Both the position numbers and the translations under genes were made by a program. The notes beneath the pieces were generated by a model that worked only from the letters and a program-made list of their open reading frames with translations, had not been told where the DNA came from and searched no databases. DNA of 64,000 bases from Myxococcus eversor (lineage in GTDB: Bacteria > Myxococcota > Myxococcia > Myxococcales > Myxococcaceae), in contig NZ_JAAIXY010000006.1 of the NCBI RefSeq assembly GCF_010894455.1, forward strand, positions 372,001 through 436,000, given 5' to 3'. Below, in pieces: positions 58,193 through 64,000 of the stretch (the stretch's first letter is position 1; each line of letters starts with the position of its first letter).

Positions 58193-58518
58193 CGCCAGTT
58201 CTCGCCCATTCTGAGGACTACCACGGTGCGCACACCGGTTGAAGCGGGGAGCCACAGGAGGCGAACCATGCAGTTGCCTCCTGAGATCGCACGGTTGCGA
58301 GTGCCTCTCTCATCGCTTCACGGAGGACCACATGCGTGCGGGCGCCGAGGGCCCGCATGCGCGTCTTTACCTTCAGCCAGCACTGACCATACTGCCAAAG
58401 GAGGCATTGGCGCCCATGACGCAGCGACCGAATTCCAGGGCAGGCACAGCGATGGCTGGGCGTCCCGCTCAGTGGCTTCGTCATGTTGGAGACGCCCTTC
58501 GGTCCGGCCCCACCCGGC
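58193..58518. other. gene-free stretch with an IS630 remnant
   Basis: This 326-base interval between the Cys-rich lipoprotein and the HEWVH protein contains only the C-terminal scrap of an IS630-type transposase (58218-58400, minus strand, separate entry). The rest holds broken frames and no identifiable signal. Confidence 0.45.
58218..58400 (-). pseudogene. IS630-family transposase C-terminal remnant
   Basis: The minus strand reads WLKVKTRMRALGARTHVVLR followed by EAMREALATVRSQEATAWFA and SCG, which is the typical end of IS630/Tc1-type transposases (W.K.K...RA..ART...L..A...AL..V...DA.GWF.HCG). The DDE catalytic part is missing, so it is non-functional. Confidence 0.7.
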
Positions 58519-60681
58519 TCAACTGATCCGAAAGCTGATCCGAAGCAGCGCATCGAGATCAGTGAGCCTGTCGCCCTTCTCCTCGCGCTCATCCATGATT
58601 GCGGTGAGGAATGCGGTCTGTTCGGATGATAGACGTGTGTGGTCTACGACGGAGAGAGGTGGGCCGCTGACGAGGAGGAACATCGCACCGCCTCCTGGGC
58701 TGAGATCCACGAAAACGTAACCTTCACCAAGCTTCGAGAACCAGCCTGGAGTGCGGGAAGCGGTGCGTACAAGGTAATCGAGTCGCAGTGAGATGAGCCG
58801 GGTAGTCTTGCGGCCACGCGATGCAGTGGTGTGACCGCGCCCGGCCGGGTAGCTGAGCAGGGAGCGGCTCTGAAGGCCCTTGAGCCAGGCCAGGCTCCAC
58901 CGAGGTTCAACGCGCCGGGTGAGCTGGGTCGCGGCATGGTCCGCCGACAGGTCCAGCTGCATCAGCGTCGACTCGCCCCCCGCCTCTCGCAGGAGGTCCA
59001 CCATGCGCTTCTGGCCGATGTTTTGTTGCACGTGAACCCACTCGTGCAGGAAGTATAGCATTGCGGTAGCCAGGAGCTCTTCCCTGTCAGAGATGCTGGC
59101 CACCATCTGCTGATAGCTCGGCTCGTGAAGGATGACGCAGTCGCCGCGCACTTCGACTTGGTCCTCTTGGGGCAGATTCATGAAGCGCACGTCTCGCGCC
59201 TCCTGGAACATCCCAGGCAGATCGATACCGAAGACGGGCTCGGTCCACGGCAGGTGAAGAACACGACGGAACTCATCCTGGAGCCAACTCAGAGAGGCTG
59301 TGTTGCGATGGGTGAAGTCAGGCCGCTCCAATTCGAGGGTGAGCACAGCTCGAAGGGCGTCCGGGGACCCTCCAAGTTCGTTGAGAATTCGCAACGCGAG
59401 AGGCGTGTCGTCCGTCGAAGGGGCCGCCTCGAGTGCTTCCTCAAGACCGATGGCCACCGCCGCGCCCAGACCCGGCAGAGCCGTGAGCTTCAAGAGCGGC
59501 TCCAGATCCTTCCTGGCACGCAGCCCATGAAGACGAATCCATTCTTTGACCAGATAGTGTGCCCAGTCCGCCACCGCGGTGGGAGCGTTCGGTTCACTTG
59601 CTGCGGTGCCCAGAATCTCCAGAGCGCGGGAGAGGGGAGACACCTCGAGGAACCGCAAGGGCTTTGACTGCCCAGGAGGATGATGGAAAGCCAGCCGCCA
59701 AGTGACTGGATGAAAGCGCTCATTGGCGTTATGGGCGATGGCCTCGAATCGCCCATCGACGAGTCCCTGGAGAATGGCTTGGCTCGCCCGAGGCAGCTTC
59801 TTCGGAGCCTCCAGCGGATGGGCACAGTGCTCGGCCCACCAGTTTCCACGGTACATCGAGGCCACCAACTCGCAAATGAGCGTACCTGGAGCACCTTCCG
59901 CTAGCACACGCTCCGCTACCTGCCAGAAGAGCTCCATGTGCTGAGGCCCGATGCCCTCGTTGGGTCTGGCGTGAAGAGAGAGGAACCGAAGCACAAGCTG
60001 AAGCTCCGCAGGCTTTCCCTCGGCGAGGCACTCCAACAACATGACAAGCAATGGCCCTTGCCCTGGCTGGCGAAGTTCCGCTGCGCCCTTTTCGATCATC
60101 CAATGAGCCAGGGGAACGAAAGACCTCAGTAGATCGGTGCGCCGGCGCTGCTCTTGTTCGATCTGCCCCTGTGCTGTTCTGTCTTTGCTGGGTTCCACCT
60201 GTGAGAGGAGACCGAGGAACTGACTGAGGTTTTTGATCGGCGGGTCTCGAATACCGGGGACACTCGAGAGATGGCTCCAGGTGGCATTCAGGATCTTGGC
60301 CACGAGTCCCGCGTCTCCAGCCTTGGCGCTCAGTGCAATCCACCCCACCAGCGGATCGAGGACCGGTCCAATGGAGGCTGCGGTAGAAGGATCCGCGATG
60401 AGCTCCGCGAAAACGCGCGGCAGGAAGTCATGAAGGTCGGCGCTAATGGGGCTGCCCATCAACTGTCGGGCCAGCCTGGCCACCAGAGCAGTGACCATGC
60501 CGCTGCGCCCGGAACGTCTGTCGACCCCGCACGCGACCTCGACCCATAGAGCAGCTGCGGCTGTCCACATCTGGTCCTCCAGCCGGCTTTCGAGGATGAC
60601 AGAAGCTTCTTCCGGAGATAGTCCTGCGGCGTAGTGCAACTGCGACGCAACGTTGCCTCTGAATGCTTTTGCGGGAATCAT
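58519..60681 (-). CDS. 720-residue protein with HEWVH zincin motif, family unknown
   Basis: A large cytoplasmic protein (no signal peptide or membrane segment). Residues 1-470 are helical and Leu/Ala-rich, like a HEAT/TPR-type scaffold. Near residue 535 begins a metallopeptidase-like core: TAMLYFLHEWVHVQQNIG, with H546-E547-x-x-H550 as a zinc-binding HExxH, followed by E570, D577 and D581 in GGESTLMQLDLSADHAA as candidate third ligand. A C-terminal domain (about 620-720) contains GEGYVFVDLSPGGGAMFLLVSG. The ATG at 60681 follows GAGGG. I know no family with this combination. It stands alone among decayed mobile elements, so accessory or defence-related roles are possible but unproven. Confidence 0.75.
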   Translation of the reverse strand: MIPAKAFRGNVASQLHYAAGLSPEEASVILESRLEDQMWTAAAALWVEVACGVDRRSGRSGMVTALVARLARQLMGSPISADLHDFLPRVFAELIADPSTAASIGPVLDPLVGWIALSAKAGDAGLVAKILNATWSHLSSVPGIRDPPIKNLSQFLGLLSQVEPSKDRTAQGQIEQEQRRRTDLLRSFVPLAHWMIEKGAAELRQPGQGPLLVMLLECLAEGKPAELQLVLRFLSLHARPNEGIGPQHMELFWQVAERVLAEGAPGTLICELVASMYRGNWWAEHCAHPLEAPKKLPRASQAILQGLVDGRFEAIAHNANERFHPVTWRLAFHHPPGQSKPLRFLEVSPLSRALEILGTAASEPNAPTAVADWAHYLVKEWIRLHGLRARKDLEPLLKLTALPGLGAAVAIGLEEALEAAPSTDDTPLALRILNELGGSPDALRAVLTLELERPDFTHRNTASLSWLQDEFRRVLHLPWTEPVFGIDLPGMFQEARDVRFMNLPQEDQVEVRGDCVILHEPSYQQMVASISDREELLATAMLYFLHEWVHVQQNIGQKRMVDLLREAGGESTLMQLDLSADHAATQLTRRVEPRWSLAWLKGLQSRSLLSYPAGRGHTTASRGRKTTRLISLRLDYLVRTASRTPGWFSKLGEGYVFVDLSPGGGAMFLLVSGPPLSVVDHTRLSSEQTAFLTAIMDEREEKGDRLTDLDALLRISFRIS

Positions 60682-61101
60682 GGGGTCCCTCTTTTGGCGT
60701 AGTTTACACCGTTGACGTCCAACCACATGCCAGCGGCATTCCCACCTTCTGGAGCCCTCTCCGCCAACGTGATTGCGACAGTGCGTTCGAGAGATTACTG
60801 CGCGGCTTCTTGTGAGGCGGAGAGCCGCGCGGGTCGTTTATCCAGACAGCGATTGGCGAAGCCTTCGGCACGGAGGCACCGCAAGGGAAACGCTCAGGGG
60901 GCGTTGCCTTCCTTGCGCGGAAGGGAGCGGGCCCAGCGAAGGGTAGGCGGAGGGTGGCTGGATCAGAGGCATCCCGAGAGCGCCCTCGCTTCAAGTATGG
61001 GTTCAGCTCCCCAACGCGTACTCGAACCACGGTCCCTGTGATTGACAGCCAAGGTTCCTGGCTGACCACCACAGCCCCTGGGAGAAGGCGCTCACCGCGC
61101 C
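60682..61101. other. gene-free stretch upstream of the HEWVH gene
   Basis: 420 bases with no gene I can support. The right edge is the 3' side of paralogue B (minus strand) and the left edge is the promoter side of the HEWVH gene. A frame of about 196 codons crosses the region on the minus strand (60704-61294), but it overlaps paralogue B, has poor codon bias and no recognisable domain, so I leave it out. Confidence 0.4.
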
Positions 61102-62238
61102 TCACCCCGTCCGGCACCGACGCGAGGATTTGACCTTCGGCAGCTCGTCCTGGATGGCGCGCACGTTCAGCGGCACCTTGAGGCGATGTGCAAGCCACTG
61201 CCCCAGGTGCTGGATGTACTGGGCACTGGCGCTGCCGCGCTCCAGTCGCACGGGGCCCTTGGGCGTGTTCAGGAACAAGGAGGAATACACCCACTCCGGC
61301 GTGCCGAGTTCCCCGGTCTCGTCCTGCCGCACCTCGAGCGACTTCACGCCGTGGTTCACACGTATGGGCCGTCCGATGCGGTACCGGACCTTCTCAAGGA
61401 CACCCGGACGGATCTCCCACTCCCGCCGCGACTGGAACGAGGGACAGGCCTTCAGCCCCACCCAGCCCACGAACCCCACCAGCGCCACCGCGAACAGCGG
61501 CCCCTCCACGGTGGCTCCGTCGATGCCCTGTCTCCACATCACGACGGCAGCAGACACCAGGAGCAGCAGCACCACGCCGCCCAACGCCCAGGCGCGTTCA
61601 ATCCCACCATCCCACTCGCGGCGAAGCACCACGCCGCCCTCAGGAAGCGCAATCGCTTCGCGTCCCTCGGGCACACAGGCCGTGAGCACCTTGGGCGTGA
61701 CACCCAGCTCGGAGAGTCCACACAGTCGCTTCCACAGCGCCTCGTGCTCCAACTCCCCCACGCTCGCGAGTTCCACAACCTTCCCGGTGTGCAGCAGCGC
61801 CGTGACGCTCCCCACAGGTTCAGGAAAGGCCGCCACGTCGGAGTACGGCAGGTGGTGCACCTCACTCCCCGGGCCCCTCCACTGTCGCCACGTCACGCCT
61901 TTCGAGTCCATCGCGACCTGGTCCTCGCCGATGACCGGGCGCACCAGGAACCGCGCGAAGCGGAAGCCCACCCATAGCCACCCCGTCTGCGCGGCGGACA
62001 CCAGTAATCTCCCGAGCACCAGCCCCATGGCCGGGACACCCGTCATCGAACTCCGGGCATTCATATGCACCGGGAGCAGGAGCGCCTGAAGCACCGCGAC
62101 GAGCACGTCCAGGCCCAGCTTCGCGCCCGCGCCTCCGATAGCACACCAGATGAACAGAACAGCGCTGTTGAACCGCTTCCTCTGAGCGGTCGCGCGCGGC
62201 CGAAACCGCCAATCGGGCGTCCCCCTAGCGCCAGCCAT
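61102..62238 (-). CDS. unknown membrane protein, paralogue B
   Basis: A 378-residue protein homologous to the one at 41017-42141. It has the same order of parts: two N-terminal membrane segments (about 28-60 and 70-95), a soluble middle with HHLPYSDVAAFPEPVGS, a membrane pair near 215-260 (ALGGVVLLLLVSAAVVMWRQ), the EWEIRPGVL motif, and the closing HLGQWLAHRLKVPLN. The family is not known to me. The ATG at 62238 has GGAG seven bases upstream. It is divergent from the small membrane protein at 62376, and the shared upstream element lies between them. Confidence 0.8.
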   Translation of the reverse strand: MAGARGTPDWRFRPRATAQRKRFNSAVLFIWCAIGGAGAKLGLDVLVAVLQALLLPVHMNARSSMTGVPAMGLVLGRLLVSAAQTGWLWVGFRFARFLVRPVIGEDQVAMDSKGVTWRQWRGPGSEVHHLPYSDVAAFPEPVGSVTALLHTGKVVELASVGELEHEALWKRLCGLSELGVTPKVLTACVPEGREAIALPEGGVVLRREWDGGIERAWALGGVVLLLLVSAAVVMWRQGIDGATVEGPLFAVALVGFVGWVGLKACPSFQSRREWEIRPGVLEKVRYRIGRPIRVNHGVKSLEVRQDETGELGTPEWVYSSLFLNTPKGPVRLERGSASAQYIQHLGQWLAHRLKVPLNVRAIQDELPKVKSSRRCRTG

Positions 62239-62295
62239 GACCTGCTCCTTCCCACTCGTGCTCGACGCCTCACCGACTCGCGAGGCCCGCCCCCC

Positions 62296-62347
62296 ACTCA
62301 GGCACGCGGGCCTCGGGCGGAAAGCACGTCACCCCATTGTCACCCGG
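62296..62347 (-). promoter_or_regulatory. conserved upstream element of paralogue B
   Basis: The block 62318-62347 matches 42231-42260 at 26 of 30 positions, and the companion word GCCTGAGT (62296-62303, minus strand) is at the same distance as at the other locus. It ends about 80 bases before the paralogue B start. Because it lies between divergent genes, it could also serve the gene at 62376, but only paralogue B has the same gene in front at both loci. Confidence 0.6.
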
Positions 62348-62375
62348 CCGCCGCCCCGCTGCTATCCTCGGGCCC

Positions 62376-62576
62376 ATGAAGCGCCCCCCAGAGCAAGACG
62401 CGCCCGCGATGCCGTCGCTGCTCGTCTTCACCATCGCGGTGCTCCTCTTCGGCTCGCCTCTGCGGCGTCTGTGGTTGGCGGAGGACGCGCCCGGGTACAT
62501 GCCCTTCGTCGTCTGGCTGGGCGTCATCGCCCTGGGGGCCTGGGCCGCGTACCGGAGCGGTGGCCATGACGCTTGA
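62376..62576 (+). CDS. small membrane protein upstream of the CbrA-like gene (CbrX-like)
   Basis: A 66-residue protein with two membrane helices (about 12-30 and 42-58) joined by a short loop. It overlaps the start of the next gene by 11 bases. In Pseudomonas, a small hydrophobic protein (CbrX) is encoded directly upstream of and overlapping cbrA; the same arrangement here suggests translational coupling and perhaps a helper subunit of the symporter domain. The sequence itself is too short to prove homology. Confidence 0.65.
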   Translation: MKRPPEQDAPAMPSLLVFTIAVLLFGSPLRRLWLAEDAPGYMPFVVWLGVIALGAWAAYRSGGHDA

Positions 62577-64000
62577 GATTGGCTCACTCGTCGCCGCCTC
62601 CGTCGCCTATCTGATGGTGCTGTTCCTCGTCGCCTACGCGGCCGAGCGCGGCCTCATCTCCTCGCGCATCACCCAGCACCCGCTCGTCTACGCGCTCGCG
62701 CTCGGCGTCTACGCGACGTCGTGGTCCTACTTCGGCAGCGTGGGCTACGCGGCCCGACACGGCTTCCGCTACCTGGGCATCTATCTGGGCGTCACGCTGG
62801 CCTGCCTGCTCGTGCCCGTGCTGTGGCGCCCGTTGCTGCGCCTCACTCGCGAGCTCCAGCTCACCTCGCTCGCGGACCTGCTCGCCTTCCGCTACCCCGG
62901 ACAGAGCACCGGCACCGCGGTGACGCTCTTCATGCTCGCGGGCAGCCTCCCCTACCTCGCCCTCCAGGTGCGCGCCGTCGTCGAGTCCGCCAAGGTCCTG
63001 AGCCCTTCCGCCTCGCCCACGCTCGTCGGCATGGGCTTCTGCGCGGTGCTCATCGTCTTCTCCGTCCTCTTCGGCGCGCGCCACCTCACCGCTCGCGAGC
63101 GCCACGAAGGGCTGATGCTGGCCATCGCCTTCGAGTCCGCGGTGAAGGTGGTGGCCCTCGTGGCCGTGGGCGCATGGGCCGTGTCGTCCGTCTTCGGCGG
63201 CGTGGACGGACTGTGGAAGTGGCTGGAGGCAAATCCCGAAGCGGTGGAGCAACTGCGCCGTCCCGCGCGTGACGCATCCTGGGCTCCGCTGCTGGTGCTC
63301 TCCTGCGCCGCCGCCTTCCTCACCCCGCGCAGCTACCACGTCGCCTTCACCGAGGCCCCCGAGCGCGACGCGCTCTCCACCGCGACGTGGGCCTTCCCGC
63401 TCGTGTTGCTGGTGATGAACCTGGCCGTGCCCATCGTGCTGTGGAGTGGCGAGGCGCTGTCCCTGCCCTGGCCCGCGGACTTCCACCTGCTCGCGGTACC
63501 CGCCTCGCGCGGCGCCACGGGGCTCGCGCTGGTGGCCTTCCTGGGCGGCGTGTCCGCGTCCAGCGCCATGGTCATCGTCACCACGCTGGCCCTGGCCCCC
63601 ATGTGCCTGACGCATCTGGTGCTGCCCCTCGGCTACGCGCGCGGACAGCCCCACCTCTACGGCTGGCTCCTCTGGGCGCGCCGACTGCTCATCGCCCTCA
63701 TCATCCTCGCGGGCTACGGCTTCTACCGGCTCCTCGACACTCGCGGCCTGGGGCTCGTGGACCTGGGGCTCGTGTCCTTCGTCGCGGTGGCGCAGTTCGC
63801 CCCGGGCGTGCTGGGCCTGTTGTTCTGGAAGCGCGCCACTCGCGCGGGACTGCTCTCGGGCATGGGCGCCGGGGCCGCCACGTGGATGCTCACGCTCGTG
63901 GTGCCACTGTGGGCCTCTCCCGGCCTGGTCGCGTGGACCCACCGCGTCGCCATGCTGCTCGGCTTCCCAGGGGACGAGCCCTGGGGCTTCTCCACCTTCG
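62566..64000 (+). CDS. sodium/solute symporter-type sensor (CbrA-like), 5' part
   Basis: The frame is open from ATG 62566 to the window end (478 codons visible), so the gene is cut. The visible part is a PutP-type sodium:solute symporter (SSS) domain with about 13 hydrophobic segments, including SWSYFGSVGYAARHGFRYLG near the N-terminus and the late SSAMVIVTTLALAPMC. In CbrA-type proteins this domain is fused to a PAS and histidine-kinase part, which would lie to the right of the window. The upstream small overlapping gene supports this reading. Without the kinase region in view, a pure transporter cannot be excluded. Confidence 0.8.
   Translation, partial: MTLEIGSLVAASVAYLMVLFLVAYAAERGLISSRITQHPLVYALALGVYATSWSYFGSVGYAARHGFRYLGIYLGVTLACLLVPVLWRPLLRLTRELQLTSLADLLAFRYPGQSTGTAVTLFMLAGSLPYLALQVRAVVESAKVLSPSASPTLVGMGFCAVLIVFSVLFGARHLTARERHEGLMLAIAFESAVKVVALVAVGAWAVSSVFGGVDGLWKWLEANPEAVEQLRRPARDASWAPLLVLSCAAAFLTPRSYHVAFTEAPERDALSTATWAFPLVLLVMNLAVPIVLWSGEALSLPWPADFHLLAVPASRGATGLALVAFLGGVSASSAMVIVTTLALAPMCLTHLVLPLGYARGQPHLYGWLLWARRLLIALIILAGYGFYRLLDTRGLGLVDLGLVSFVAVAQFAPGVLGLLFWKRATRAGLLSGMGAGAATWMLTLVVPLWASPGLVAWTHRVAMLLGFPGDEPWGFSTF

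Noticed and set aside
61020-61060. A tRNA-T-arm-like word (GGTTCGAGT on the minus strand)
   Set aside because: The flanking bases do not form the five-pair T stem and no acceptor, D or anticodon arm can be drawn around it.
60704-61294. A 196-codon minus-strand frame in the gap before the HEWVH gene
   Set aside because: It overlaps the end of paralogue B, has no ribosome site or domain, and contains a Pro/Arg/Ser-rich composition typical of noncoding frames.

Overview
The window is high-GC DNA from a fruiting-body-forming myxobacterium, most likely Myxococcaceae (Myxococcus, Pyxidicoccus or Corallococcus type). The call rests on two proteins with MYXO-CTERM sorting tails (positions 1-1467 and 33549-35618), a DUF2378/TIGR02265 family protein, strong GC3 codon use, many lipoproteins, and short Ser/Pro/Ala linkers. 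Both ends cut through genes: the left end through a MYXO-CTERM protease-like protein, the right end through a symporter-type sensor kinase.

0-31 kb is ordinary core and secretion content. In order it holds a MYXO-CTERM protein, an M23 peptidoglycan hydrolase, a DUF2378 protein, glycogen phosphorylase, a family I lipase followed by a divergent lipase foldase, a four-gene siderophore ABC importer (substrate-binding protein, two permeases, ATPase, on the minus strand), a SxxK serine hydrolase, an M3 oligopeptidase, an 1842-residue Ig-like/lamin-tail lipoprotein, a 2,4-dienoyl-CoA reductase-like SDR, a U32 peptidase/hydroxylase, a TyrA protein with a C-terminal chorismate mutase, an ECH1-like dienoyl-CoA isomerase, and DnaE.

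31-48.4 kb holds a Spy/CpxP-like protein, an M14-type carboxypeptidase, an aldo/keto reductase, a GH88 glycosidase with a MYXO-CTERM tail, a solute-binding protein, WGR, SDR, Eis-like GNAT and FHA proteins, a large unknown membrane protein (paralogue A), a GspE/PilB ATPase, and a UvrA-like ABC protein. The UvrA-like gene is divergent from an ArsR-SRPBCC-DoxX-DUF1801 operon whose promoter, operator and probably leaderless start can be read directly.

48.4-62 kb is accessory DNA. It contains decayed IS66, IS3 and IS630 pieces, an RCC1-repeat fragment, small repeat-containing lipoproteins, an alpha/beta hydrolase flanked by two directly repeated IS66 ends, a GST, a methyltransferase, a di-heme oxidoreductase with an inserted glucan-binding-like domain, and a 720-residue protein with an HEWVH zincin motif that I cannot assign to a family. 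Paralogue B of the unknown membrane protein lies at 61102-62238. It shares with paralogue A a conserved upstream DNA footprint. The window ends in a small membrane protein overlapping a CbrA-like sensor gene.

The items most worth a second look are the HEWVH protein, the footprint shared by the two membrane-protein paralogues, three interleaved inverted repeats at 43898-43963, the lipase/foldase pair, and the ArsR control region.
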